Part shown: positions 1 to 7,437 of the stretch, in pieces
Position numbering within the stretch: position 1 is the stretch's first letter
Layout: each line of letters begins with the position of its first letter
NCBI GenBank assembly: GCA_016297325.1
Contig: JAEDGW010000063.1
Span: forward strand, 1 to 15,724
Direction: 5' to 3'
Length of the DNA: 15,724 bases
Source: Coprococcus sp.
Lineage (GTDB): Bacteria; Bacillota; Clostridia; Lachnospirales; Lachnospiraceae
Position numbers and translations under genes: made by a program
Notes under the pieces: generated by a model
What the model was told of the DNA's origin: nothing
Databases searched by the model: none
What the model saw: only the letters and a program-made list of their open reading frames with translations

Positions 1-104
1 ACCTTCTTGATAACTGTCTTAACCTTAGACTTGATCATCTTGTTTCTAAGTGTCTTCTTCTCGATAACATTGATTCTCTTCTTTGCAGATTTGATATTAG
101 CCAA
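1..104 (-). CDS. rpsT: 30S ribosomal protein S20, N-terminal part (runs off left edge)
   Basis: The minus strand encodes a lysine/arginine-rich start, (M)ANIKSAKKRINVIEKK, then TLRNKMIKSKVKTVIKK, which is the recognisable beginning of S20, a primary 16S rRNA-binding protein of the small subunit. Only about 34 residues are in the window. I chose the TTG at 104 as start because S20 proteins begin MANIKSA and a GGAGG lies about 8 nt upstream (minus strand of 111-117). An in-frame ATG at 119 overlaps that ribosome binding site, so it is unlikely. A rare start codon on S20 recalls the UUG start of E. coli rpsT, which takes part in its autogenous control (known for E. coli; inference here). Confidence 0.93.
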   Translation of the reverse strand, partial: MANIKSAKKRINVIEKKTLRNKMIKSKVKTVIKK

Positions 105-413
105 AATTCTTACCTCCATAAATTCTAAATAAATATAATAAGGTTTTACATTAAAACCGGACACGGACAATTCAATGTAAACATACTCACATATAATAGA
201 TGAAAGTATTTGCAATGTCAAGTGAAAATAACAAAAAATCCTGTAAAAACAAGGAGAAAGTAATAGGATTTTGTAGTGCAAAATTGACGAAAAGAGAGTG
301 CTACTTTGCTTTACATCAAAAGCTAATTCGTGTATCATTATAGGTGGTGTACTCGAATATGTACAAATGATATGCGGGTGCAATATATATTATAGTAAAG
401 CAGAGAATTAACA
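105..413. other. Divergent intergenic region between rpsT and the membrane protein gene
   Basis: This AT-rich gap of about 310 bp should hold the rpsT promoter on the minus strand and a promoter for the rightward genes. A perfect 7-bp inverted repeat, GGTTTTA-cat-TAAAACC, lies at 142-158 in what would be the rpsT leader or promoter. I could not fix a convincing rpsT -35/-10 pair. I see no coding sequence, tRNA or terminator with a clear T-tract here. Confidence 0.5.
310..338 (+). promoter_or_regulatory. Probable sigma-A promoter for the membrane protein/glgB genes
   Basis: A TTTACA (-35) at 310-315, a 17-bp spacer and TATCAT (-10) at 333-338 make a good vegetative promoter match. It would start transcription near 345, giving a leader of about 70 nt before the ATG at 414. 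A second AT-rich stretch around 386-397 could be an alternative -10. Confidence 0.45.
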
Positions 414-1094
414 ATGGCAAAATATAGATTTTTTCAGATAATAATGGCATTGTCGCTGGTCTCACTTATCATCTCATCCGCGATAATGTGTGCGTTTATG
501 GCTCGGAAAGTACCTGAGGGTTCATATAAGCCGAATAACAGTGGGACGATAACATCGGTTATGAATAATGGCCAGACGGAGGAACTTACAGATTTTTCAG
601 CCTGGCTTGAATATAGTATAGTGAGTGATGGACTTGAGGACGACACGGGCGATGGTTATAGAAAAGGCAGTATATATATCTCAACAGAGAATATTGTGAG
701 ATTGGAACAGCTCAGTGATGTAAGATCCAAGGCGAGCAACGGTGTGTTTATATCCGTAGTTCTTCTTGTGGCATGCTTTGTGGTCATCAGGAGAAGAAGA
801 TTATATGAATGTGTTGTATGGGGCGGTGCAGCAGGTGTTATCGTAGGTATTGTCAGTATGGCAGCTGTTCTGCTTTCAAGTTCAGGGATATCTTATGGAA
901 TAAAGAGGATGATACTGTCCGGGGATAACACAGCGCTTTTTCCAGGACATGATGTGTTGCCGGATATAATTCCTTCAGATATGGGAATTCGCGTGATCTG
1001 CGTATATTCAGGAGTGATATTTGTGGGACTCGTTGCGACTATAGTTGTCAGGGTTATCAGCTATAAAAAGTCGCGTCCACACAAATTCAGATAA
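414..1094 (+). CDS. Small integral membrane protein, possibly DUF1461/TIGR01906-like
   Basis: This 226-residue protein has a hydrophobic N-terminal segment (about residues 8-29), then an extracytoplasmic-looking polar stretch of about 80 residues, then three further membrane segments (about 108-125, 132-155 and 192-213). An RRRR cluster follows the second segment and a basic tail ends the protein. The layout of short loop, 'ENIVRLEQLSDVR' before the second helix, and 'LFPG..' before the last helix resembles the DUF1461 (TIGR01906) integral membrane family, whose function is unknown. That match is from memory and weak. The ribosome binding site is poor (an AGAGA-like stretch). The gene ends 31 bp before the glgB start, so the two may be cotranscribed. 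No enzymatic function should be assigned. Confidence 0.72.
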   Translation: MAKYRFFQIIMALSLVSLIISSAIMCAFMARKVPEGSYKPNNSGTITSVMNNGQTEELTDFSAWLEYSIVSDGLEDDTGDGYRKGSIYISTENIVRLEQLSDVRSKASNGVFISVVLLVACFVVIRRRRLYECVVWGGAAGVIVGIVSMAAVLLSSSGISYGIKRMILSGDNTALFPGHDVLPDIIPSDMGIRVICVYSGVIFVGLVATIVVRVISYKKSRPHKFR

Positions 1095-1125
1095 TAAAGT
1101 TAAGTTACTTTTATGGGAGGTAATC

Positions 1126-3606
1126 ATGAGAAAAAGAATTGAAGAGTGGATAAACTGGGTGCTCTATGATGAGCTGATAGCCAGCAAGATAAATGCACCA
1201 AAACATCTGCTTGGCATTCACGATTATGGGGAAGGCCAGATAATCGTGGTTTACAAACCGAACGCTATAAGGGTAGAGGTTACATCGCCTACAGGCAAGA
1301 AAGCTCATACGATGGAGAAGATGACGAACGAAGGTCTGTTTGCGATATACTTCAGTGGCAAGGAATACGACGGAACCAAGTACAGGGTTGTCACAACTTA
1401 TCCTGATGGCACGGTTGTGAGCGGTGCGGATCCGTATGCATTTCAGTCACTTATCACATCATTTGATACATATCTGTTTGCAGAGGGAAGACATTATAAT
1501 ATTTACGAAAAGCTCGGAGCACATCCGATGACCATCGATGGCGTGAAGGGAACTTATTTTGCAGTGTGGGCTCCACATGCAAGACGTGTGAGTGTTGTGG
1601 GAGATTTCAATCTCTGGGATGGCAATGTAAATCCTATGCAGATAACTGAGAATGGCGGAATATATGAACTGTTCCTCCCAGATGTCCTTCCTGGAGCAGT
1701 GTACAAATATCAGATAATGACCAGGTACGGTGAGATATTATATAAGGCAGATCCATACGGAAACCAGTGCCAGATGAGGCCGGAGAATGCTTCGGTAGTT
1801 GCAGATATAGGCAGCTACAAATGGAAGGATACCTCCTGGATGAATGAAAGGAAAAAGGTAAGCCGTACAGACAGAATGCGTATGCCGATGTCTATATACG
1901 AGATGCATCTCGGCTCATGGAAGAAGAAAGTAGAGGACGACGACACAGGATTCTATTCGTACAGAGAGCTTGCACCTATGGTAGCTGACTATGTTAAGGA
2001 CATGGGGTATACCCATATTGAGCTTATGGGAATCTCTGAGTATCCATTTGATGGCTCCTGGGGATATCAGGTTACGAATTATTATGCCCCAACCAGCAGA
2101 TATGGTGACGCAGTAGACTTTATGTATTTTGTCGATTATATGCACAGCAAGGGAATTAGTGTCATCCTTGACTGGGTACCAGCACACTTCCCTAGAGACG
2201 CCCATGGACTTGGAAGATTTGACGGTATGCCACTCTATGAGCATCCGGATCCAAGACGAGGAGAGCATCCTGATTGGGGAACCTATATATTTGACTATGG
2301 CCGCAATGAGGTTGCCAACTTCCTCACAGCAAATGCGTTGTTCTGGGTAGAAAAGTTCCATATTGATGGACTGAGAGTTGATGCGGTGGCATCTATGTTA
2401 TACCTTGACTATGGTAAGCAGGATGGACAGTGGCTTCCAAATGAGCACGGTGGAAATGAGAATCTTGAGGCGATAGCACTCATGCAGAATATAAACAAGG
2501 TGATGGAGGAACGCAATCCTGGTGCATATCTGATAGCAGAGGAATCTACAGCCTGGGCGGGGGTTACTGCTCCTGCATCTATGGACGGTCTTGGTTTCCT
2601 GTTCAAGTGGAATATGGGCTGGATGAATGATTTCCTTGAGTATATGAAGATGGATCCATATTTCAGGCAGAACAATCAGAATATGCTGACATTCAGCCTG
2701 TCATATGCATATGCAGAGAATTTTGTACTTGTGATCTCACATGATGAGGTTGTACATCTCAAGTGTTCCATGATAGGCAAGATGCCTGGATCAGAGGAGG
2801 ACAAGTTTGCAAATCTCAGGACAGCTTATGGATTTATGTATGGACATCCGGGCAAGAAGCTCCTTTTCATGGGACAGGAATTTGCCCAGCCGAGGGAGTG
2901 GAGTGAGGCGAGAAGCCTTGACTGGTTTGTGCTTGACAATCCGCTCAATCAGGGCATAGAGAGATATGTCAAGGCACTCAACAAGCTTTACAATACAAAT
3001 GACGCACTGTATGCGAATGATACAGATCCTATGGGATTTGAGTGGACGGACTGTGATCACCCGGATATGAGCATTCTTTCGTTTGTAAGACGTGGCTCAA
3101 CACCGAAAAAGCAGTTGCTGTTCGTGTGTAATTTCACTCCTGTTGAGAGGGACAACTACAGTATACCTGTTCCTTGTTATACAACTTACAAGGAGATACT
3201 TAGCTCAGATGATGTACAGTTTGGCGGAAAGGGCATACTTAACAGTAAGGCTGTCAAAGCAGTAGAGAGAAAGAACAACAGAACTCCGTATTGTATAGAT
3301 ATAACGGTACCGCCTCTTTCAACGGTGGTATTTGAGTATGATTATACTGATATGACACCGGAACTTGAAAAGAAGGAAGCTGAGGCAAAGGCCGCTGCAA
3401 AGAAGCGTGCGGATGCAGCAAAAAAGAAGGCTGCAGCAGCTCAGAAAAAGGCCGAAGAGATAAAGAAAGAAGCTGAGAAGAAGGCGTCAGAGCTGAAAAA
3501 AGAAGCTGAAGAAAAGACAAAAGAGATAAAGAAGGATGTCGAAAAAGTATCAGCGGAATTGAAAAAAGATGTAAAAAAGGCGGAGAGCCGTCTGAAGAAA
3601 AAATAA
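1126..3606 (+). CDS. glgB: 1,4-alpha-glucan (glycogen) branching enzyme with a charged helical C-terminal tail
   Basis: GlgB cuts an alpha-1,4 glucan chain and re-attaches it through an alpha-1,6 bond, making branch points in cytoplasmic glycogen. The protein is 826 aa from the ATG at 1126, chosen because GGGAGG lies 5 nt upstream; an earlier in-frame TTG lacks this. An N-terminal beta-sandwich is followed by a CBM48 domain (about 125-235, with FAVWAPHARRVSVVGDFNLWDG-like residues) and a GH13 barrel. The four GH13 regions are intact: DWVPAH at 349-354, the nucleophile D419 in GLRVDAV, the acid/base E472 in AEEST, and D540 in SHDE. Their spacings of 53 and 121 residues equal those of E. coli GlgB. 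The odd part is residues 746-826, a Lys/Ala/Glu-only segment that looks like a coiled coil or long amphipathic helix and lies outside the usual enzyme. The gene ends before a terminator at 3657. Confidence 0.96.
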   Translation: MRKRIEEWINWVLYDELIASKINAPKHLLGIHDYGEGQIIVVYKPNAIRVEVTSPTGKKAHTMEKMTNEGLFAIYFSGKEYDGTKYRVVTTYPDGTVVSGADPYAFQSLITSFDTYLFAEGRHYNIYEKLGAHPMTIDGVKGTYFAVWAPHARRVSVVGDFNLWDGNVNPMQITENGGIYELFLPDVLPGAVYKYQIMTRYGEILYKADPYGNQCQMRPENASVVADIGSYKWKDTSWMNERKKVSRTDRMRMPMSIYEMHLGSWKKKVEDDDTGFYSYRELAPMVADYVKDMGYTHIELMGISEYPFDGSWGYQVTNYYAPTSRYGDAVDFMYFVDYMHSKGISVILDWVPAHFPRDAHGLGRFDGMPLYEHPDPRRGEHPDWGTYIFDYGRNEVANFLTANALFWVEKFHIDGLRVDAVASMLYLDYGKQDGQWLPNEHGGNENLEAIALMQNINKVMEERNPGAYLIAEESTAWAGVTAPASMDGLGFLFKWNMGWMNDFLEYMKMDPYFRQNNQNMLTFSLSYAYAENFVLVISHDEVVHLKCSMIGKMPGSEEDKFANLRTAYGFMYGHPGKKLLFMGQEFAQPREWSEARSLDWFVLDNPLNQGIERYVKALNKLYNTNDALYANDTDPMGFEWTDCDHPDMSILSFVRRGSTPKKQLLFVCNFTPVERDNYSIPVPCYTTYKEILSSDDVQFGGKGILNSKAVKAVERKNNRTPYCIDITVPPLSTVVFEYDYTDMTPELEKKEAEAKAAAKKRADAAKKKAAAAQKKAEEIKKEAEKKASELKKEAEEKTKEIKKDVEKVSAELKKDVKKAESRLKKK

Positions 3607-3609
3607 ATC

Positions 3610-3638
3610 TTGCAATATGTCGTAACAGGACATATAAT
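3610..3638 (+). promoter_or_regulatory. Probable promoter of the cold-shock gene
   Basis: TTGCAA at 3610-3615, a 17-bp spacer and a perfect TATAAT at 3633-3638 lie just after the glgB stop codon. The expected start is near 3645, so the hairpin at 3657-3684 would fall inside the leader of the cold-shock mRNA, about 12 nt from its 5' end. Confidence 0.6.
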
Positions 3639-3656
3639 GACAGAGTAAGTGCAAAG

Positions 3657-3691
3657 GGGCACAGAACGATATCGTTCTGTGTCCTTTTTTT
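3657..3691 (+). terminator. Rho-independent terminator after glgB, also in the csp leader
   Basis: A 14-bp inverted repeat (3657-3670 with 3671-3684, one G-U pair, core CACAGAACGAT/ATCGTTCTGTG) is followed by seven T residues at 3685-3691. It ends glgB transcription. Because a good promoter lies just upstream, it may also attenuate the next gene. Confidence 0.88.
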
Positions 3692-3756
3692 GTATATCAG
3701 GCGGGTTGCAGCCTGCCAAAGAATAAGAATCCATGTAGTTTTAAGGAGGAAGCAAT

Positions 3757-3957
3757 ATGAAGACAGGAAAAGTAAAATGGTTCAATGCAAAAAAAGGCTA
3801 CGGCTTTATATGTGATGAGGAAGGCGCAGATGTATTTGTACATTTTTCGGCACTGAATATGGAAGGATTCAAGGTCCTTGAAGAGGGCGACACGGTTGAG
3901 TATGAGGTTGTGGAAGGCGAGAAAGGTCCACAGGCTGCAAATGTGACAAAGCTTTAA
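3757..3957 (+). CDS. Cold-shock protein of the CspA family
   Basis: This 66-residue single cold-shock domain (OB fold) binds single-stranded RNA and DNA and acts as an RNA chaperone in the cytoplasm. Both nucleic-acid-binding motifs are present: RNP1 as KGYGFI (residues 13-18) and RNP2 as VFVHF (26-30). The start MKTGKVKWFNAKKGYGFI is typical and the length is normal. AAGGAGG sits 8 nt before the ATG. The gene is monocistronic: it has its own promoter at 3610-3638 and a terminator at 4006-4052. The leader of about 110 nt with a terminator hairpin near its 5' end may allow control by antitermination, as csp genes elsewhere often have regulatory leaders (inference). The family is certain; which csp paralogue it is cannot be told. 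Confidence 0.96.
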   Translation: MKTGKVKWFNAKKGYGFICDEEGADVFVHFSALNMEGFKVLEEGDTVEYEVVEGEKGPQAANVTKL

Positions 3958-4005
3958 TAGATCAAGACATATTTCGGTTTTTGTATAACATATATAGTAT
4001 TTGGA

Positions 4006-4052
4006 AAAGAGCGTTTTCAGACCAGTATCAAGGGGCTGAAGATGCTCTTTTT
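4006..4052 (+). terminator. Rho-independent terminator of the cold-shock gene
   Basis: A 15-nt arm at 4006-4020 (AAAGAGCGTTTTCAG) pairs with 4036-4050 (CTGAAGATGCTCTTT), allowing two G-U pairs, and the right arm ends in a T-rich run to 4052. Confidence 0.8.
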
Positions 4053-4133
4053 GTTATAAATACAACAATATTATAGATATATCCATATGAAAATAATGGA
4101 TGATTGATAAAATAACAGATATAAAAATAATTC

Positions 4134-4163
4134 TTGACGTATTGTGGTGATAAAATGTAGAAT
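4134..4163 (+). promoter_or_regulatory. Probable promoter of the fructokinase gene
   Basis: TTGACG at 4134-4139, an 18-bp spacer and TAGAAT at 4158-4163 form a sigma-A-like promoter. Its start near 4170 gives a leader of about 120 nt before the ATG at 4291. The rest of the 3958-4290 gap holds the csp terminator and a LacI-type operator. Confidence 0.55.
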
Positions 4164-4175
4164 ACCCATATATCG

Positions 4176-4189
4176 TGAAACATGTTTCA
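4176..4189. promoter_or_regulatory. LacI-family-type operator at the fructokinase promoter
   Basis: TGAAACATGTTTCA is a perfect 14-bp palindrome placed just downstream of the predicted transcription start, a classic blocking position for a repressor. It fits the LacI/CcpA-type half-site pattern (TGnAAn...nTTnCA) except that the usual central CG is AT. A sugar-specific LacI regulator is therefore a better guess than CcpA. No regulator gene is in the window. Confidence 0.6.
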
Positions 4190-4290
4190 TAGAACGCTGG
4201 CAGCGTATAGAGAAACATATCATATATACGGCATATTCAACGTCAAAGAAGAGAATTTGAGATATTATTACAGTAAGGGGGATACGGATC

Positions 4291-5256
4291 ATGAAGAGAT
4301 TTGATGTAGTGGCACTTGGAGAACTACTCATAGACTTTACACAGAACGGACTCAGTGGACAGGGTAATATGATGATGGAGGCCAATCCGGGCGGAGCACC
4401 GTGTAATGTTCTTTCAATGCTGCAGAAGCTTGGCAAGAAGACCGCATTTGTGGGAAAGGTTGGAGATGACTTCCTTGGAAAGATGCTTGCCGGGGTTGTG
4501 GCTGATGCCGGGATCAACACTGACAATCTGAAGTTTGACAGTGATGTACACACAACACTTGCATTTGTGCATACCTACGAGGACGGAGACAGAGACTTCT
4601 CGTTTTACAGGAATCCGGGCGCGGATATCATGTTGAGTGCGGATGAGGTGGATGAGAGTATCATAAAGGATTCCAGACTGTTCCATTTTGGATCACTCTC
4701 CCTGACGTATGAGGTGTCCTGTGCTGCGACACAGAAGGCGGTTGCAGCTGCAAGGGAGGTTGGATGTATCATCACATTTGACCCGAATCTCAGGGAGCCT
4801 CTGTGGAAGACGCTGGACGAGGCTCATGAGCAGATAGACTGGGGCATGAGACAGTGTGATGTGCTCAAGATATCGGACAATGAGATACAGTGGTTCACAG
4901 GCAGAGAGGATTTCGATGAGGGTATAAAGATTCTTCAGGACACATACAATATACCTTTGATACTTCTCTCCATGGGAAGGGATGGCAGCCGTGCATACTA
5001 CGGGGATGTAGTCGCCGAGGCAAAGCCTTTCATCCAGGAGAATACCATAGAGACTACGGGTGCAGGGGACACCTTCTGTGCATGTGTACTTAATTATGTA
5101 TTGGACAATGGACTCGAGGATCTTGACAGAGACAAGCTTACAGAGATGCTCACATTTGCAAATGCTGCGGCATCGATCATCACAACACGCAAGGGCGCAC
5201 TCAAGGTTATGCCTGAGAGGGCCGAGGTGGAGAAGCTTATTGCCGAGAGACAGTAG
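4291..5256 (+). CDS. scrK: Fructokinase (PfkB/ribokinase family)
   Basis: This 321-residue protein has the PfkB sugar kinase layout. It opens with GELLIDF, then GGAPCNVLSMLQKLG and VGKVGDDFLGKML, the first PfkB signature region. The middle has DPNLREPLW, usual in fructokinases. The C-terminal signature ETTGAGDTFCACVL carries the catalytic base D260 and the anion hole GAGD (257-260). The expected reaction is ATP-dependent phosphorylation of fructose to fructose 6-phosphate in the cytoplasm. A G-rich ribosome binding site (AAGGGGGA) precedes the ATG. The promoter with a LacI-type operator upstream and the sucrose-cleaving GH13 gene downstream both support fructose released from sucrose as the substrate. 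Another ketohexose or ribose cannot be excluded from sequence alone; the symbol is by analogy. Confidence 0.9.
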   Translation: MKRFDVVALGELLIDFTQNGLSGQGNMMMEANPGGAPCNVLSMLQKLGKKTAFVGKVGDDFLGKMLAGVVADAGINTDNLKFDSDVHTTLAFVHTYEDGDRDFSFYRNPGADIMLSADEVDESIIKDSRLFHFGSLSLTYEVSCAATQKAVAAAREVGCIITFDPNLREPLWKTLDEAHEQIDWGMRQCDVLKISDNEIQWFTGREDFDEGIKILQDTYNIPLILLSMGRDGSRAYYGDVVAEAKPFIQENTIETTGAGDTFCACVLNYVLDNGLEDLDRDKLTEMLTFANAAASIITTRKGALKVMPERAEVEKLIAERQ

Positions 5257-5340
5257 CAGATAGAAAATGGTAGTAGTTAAAAATAGTGGTGTGCAGTAAT
5301 GATATAGATTCCGTAAATAAAATGAGATTGATACGATAAT

Positions 5341-5352
5341 TGACTATAGTCA
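5341..5352. promoter_or_regulatory. Perfect palindrome just before the amylosucrase ribosome binding site
   Basis: TGACTATAGTCA is a 12-bp perfect palindrome ending 2 nt before the AAAGGAG ribosome binding site of the gene at 5369. It could be an operator, or in RNA a hairpin close to the binding site. It differs from the palindrome at 4176-4189. I found no convincing promoter in the 112-bp gap, so read-through from the fructokinase gene is likely. Confidence 0.3.
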
Positions 5353-5368
5353 GAAAAGGAGAAGATAA

Positions 5369-7219
5369 ATGGCAGGTTCAAAGACAGTGAAAAAGACTGC
5401 AGAATATACTAAGCGATTTGATGAGAGATATGATGAGCTCAAGTGGCTCTACTGCGAGCTTTATAACAACAATATGGAGGCATTTGACTGGCTGTGTGAC
5501 TCCCTGTATGGTTATTATCAGGAGAGAAATGCTGACCTCAAGAAACTTGACAGAAGCCGCGTCAAGAATCCGGACTGGTATAAGCAGAATGATCTGCTGG
5601 GAATGATGATGTATACAAATGCATTTGCAGGGACTCTTAAGGGAGTGAAGGACAAGCTTCCTTATGTGAAATCCTGCGGTGTGAATTATCTTCATTTTAT
5701 GCCGCTGCTTGAGAGCCCAAAGGGCAGGGACGATGGCGGATATGCGGTGGCTGACTTCCGCAAGGTAAAGCCTGAGCTTGGAACCATGGAGGATCTTGAG
5801 GAGCTCACAGCGGAGTGCCACAGACAGGGCATAAGCTGTTGCCTGGATTTTGTCATGAATCATACGAGTGAGGATCATGAGTGGGCAAAGGCAGCGAGAA
5901 AAGGTGATCCTGTTGCGAGAGCAAGATATTTCTTCTATGACGACTGGTTTGTTCCAAACATATATGAGGAGACAGTCCCTGAGGTATTCCCGACCACAGC
6001 ACCGGGCAACTTCACATGGATAAATGACTGCAACCAGGTGGTCATGACGACATTTTACCCATATCAGTGGGATCTGAACTATGCAAATCCTATGGTGTTC
6101 AACGACATGGTCGGCAACATGCTGTACATGGCAAATAGAGGTATAGATGTAATAAGACTTGACGCAGTTCCATATATATGGAAGCAGATCGGAACAAACT
6201 GCCGTAACCTTCCACAGGTTCACACACTGGTTCGTATGATGAGGATAATCAGCGAGATAGTATGTCCGGGAGTCCTTCTCCTTGGAGAGGTCGTTATGGA
6301 GCCTTCCAAGGTAGTTCCTTACTTCGGAACGGTGGACAAGCCTGAGTGCCATATGCTTTACAATGTAACTACCATGGCATCCACATGGAATACCATAGCC
6401 ACAAAGGATGTGGGACTTCTGAAGCGCCAGATGGATCAAGTGTGTGCGCTTCCAAAGGATTATGTGTTCCTTAATTACCTCAGATGCCATGACGATATCG
6501 GCTGGGGACTTGACTATGACTGGCTGGCGCAGTTCGGCATAGATGAGGTGGCACACAAGAAGTTCCTGAATGACTACTTCACAGGCAGGGGTTACGACAG
6601 TGATTCCAGAGGCGAGCTTTACAATGATGATCCGAGACTTGGCGATGCCCGTCTGTGTGGAACAACGGCATCCCTGTCAGGTCTTGAGGCTGGTCAGTAC
6701 GAGGCAAATGCTGACAAGATAGATCAGGCAGTGTCATGCGATCTTATGCTCCACGGTTATCTGCTGGCACAGAGCGGAATCCCGGTTCTCTACAGCGGTG
6801 ATGAGATAGGACAGACAAATGATTACAGCTACAAGAACGATCCGGACAAATGTGCGGACAGCAGATACCTTCACAGAGGAAACTTCCCATGGGATAAGGT
6901 TGAGAAGAAAGATCCGGTTGCCATGAAGATATTTGACGCGCTGCGCCACATGGAGGAGATCAGGGCATCACACGATGTGTTCTCGGGCAGTGCAAATGTC
7001 TACACCATAGAGACTGGCTGCGCAAGCGTTCTGGGAATAGTGAGAGAGTATGCAGGCCATGAGCTGAGAGCGTTCTTCAACTTCAGCAACATGGATCAGC
7101 TCATCTGGACCATGCCTGAGGAGCAGGCTGATATATATACGGATCTCATATCCGGTAAAACTCTCCGTGAGCTTGGCGCTGTCATGCCTAGATATGGCTG
7201 CTGGTGGTTCTACAGATAG
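5369..7219 (+). CDS. Amylosucrase or sucrose hydrolase (GH13 subfamily 4-like)
   Basis: This 616-residue enzyme with no signal peptide matches the amylosucrase fold and motifs along its length. A helical N-domain of about 90 residues precedes the barrel. DGGYAV (122-127) and FVMNHTSEDHEW (161 on, with H165) follow. The nucleophile is D265 in IRLDAVPYIWKQ, the acid/base is E307 in LLGEVV, and D375 lies in CHDDIGW. The nucleophile-to-acid spacing of 42 equals Neisseria polysaccharea amylosucrase. CADSRYLHR (R499) matches the region with the sucrose-binding arginine there. Amylosucrase moves glucose from sucrose to an alpha-1,4 glucan and frees fructose; close relatives only hydrolyse sucrose, and sequence alone does not separate them. 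The fructokinase next door fits either activity, and glgB nearby would fit glucan synthesis. ATG at 5369 follows AAAGGAGAAG. A terminator at 7296 ends the unit. Confidence 0.88.
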   Translation: MAGSKTVKKTAEYTKRFDERYDELKWLYCELYNNNMEAFDWLCDSLYGYYQERNADLKKLDRSRVKNPDWYKQNDLLGMMMYTNAFAGTLKGVKDKLPYVKSCGVNYLHFMPLLESPKGRDDGGYAVADFRKVKPELGTMEDLEELTAECHRQGISCCLDFVMNHTSEDHEWAKAARKGDPVARARYFFYDDWFVPNIYEETVPEVFPTTAPGNFTWINDCNQVVMTTFYPYQWDLNYANPMVFNDMVGNMLYMANRGIDVIRLDAVPYIWKQIGTNCRNLPQVHTLVRMMRIISEIVCPGVLLLGEVVMEPSKVVPYFGTVDKPECHMLYNVTTMASTWNTIATKDVGLLKRQMDQVCALPKDYVFLNYLRCHDDIGWGLDYDWLAQFGIDEVAHKKFLNDYFTGRGYDSDSRGELYNDDPRLGDARLCGTTASLSGLEAGQYEANADKIDQAVSCDLMLHGYLLAQSGIPVLYSGDEIGQTNDYSYKNDPDKCADSRYLHRGNFPWDKVEKKDPVAMKIFDALRHMEEIRASHDVFSGSANVYTIETGCASVLGIVREYAGHELRAFFNFSNMDQLIWTMPEEQADIYTDLISGKTLRELGAVMPRYGCWWFYR

Positions 7220-7246
7220 TTATGTAGGATCATTTTGATAAGAGCT

Positions 7247-7291
7247 AAAGAAGAGTATTAAAGAATACTATAGAACGAAAAGAAGAGTATT
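7247..7291. repeat. Short direct repeat, 13 bp, period 32
   Basis: AAAGAAGAGTATT occurs at 7247-7259 and again at 7279-7291, just after the amylosucrase stop codon and before its terminator. No function is evident; it may be a small local duplication. Confidence 0.4.
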
Positions 7292-7295
7292 TTAG

Positions 7296-7339
7296 ATAGA
7301 AGGCTTGAAGACTGTAAATGGTCAGGGCCTTCTATTTTT
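7296..7339 (+). terminator. Rho-independent terminator after the amylosucrase gene
   Basis: ATAGAAGGC at 7296-7304 pairs exactly with GCCTTCTAT at 7327-7335; the inner part can fold further (GAC...GTC). A T-run ends at 7339. Confidence 0.82.
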
Positions 7340-7354
7340 GTGGGAAATTAAGAA

Positions 7355-7383
7355 GGTAAAATATTTTTCTTAAATGTTATAAT
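7355..7383 (+). promoter_or_regulatory. Extended -10 promoter for the receiver/kinase chimera
   Basis: TGTTATAAT at 7375-7383 is a perfect extended -10 element. The -35 is weak (GGTAAA at 7355-7360 with a 17-bp spacer). Its start near 7390 gives a leader of about 48 nt. Confidence 0.6.
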
Positions 7384-7437
7384 GGACATATAAAAGTCAT
7401 ATCGGTTTGTTAATATACGGGGCAAGGAGGTGACAAT

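Noticed and set aside
1045..1125. Upstream extension of glgB to a TTG at 1045
   Set aside because: It would overlap the preceding membrane protein gene, while ATG 1126 has a strong ribosome binding site and a natural GlgB N-terminus.
4151..4156. TAAAAT as -10 of the fructokinase promoter
   Set aside because: The spacer to TTGACG would be only 11 bp; TAGAAT at 4158 gives an acceptable 18 bp.
5378..6556. 392-codon minus-strand open frame inside the amylosucrase gene
   Set aside because: It is antisense to a gene with full catalytic motifs, has no recognisable domains, and is explained by the codon bias of the sense strand.
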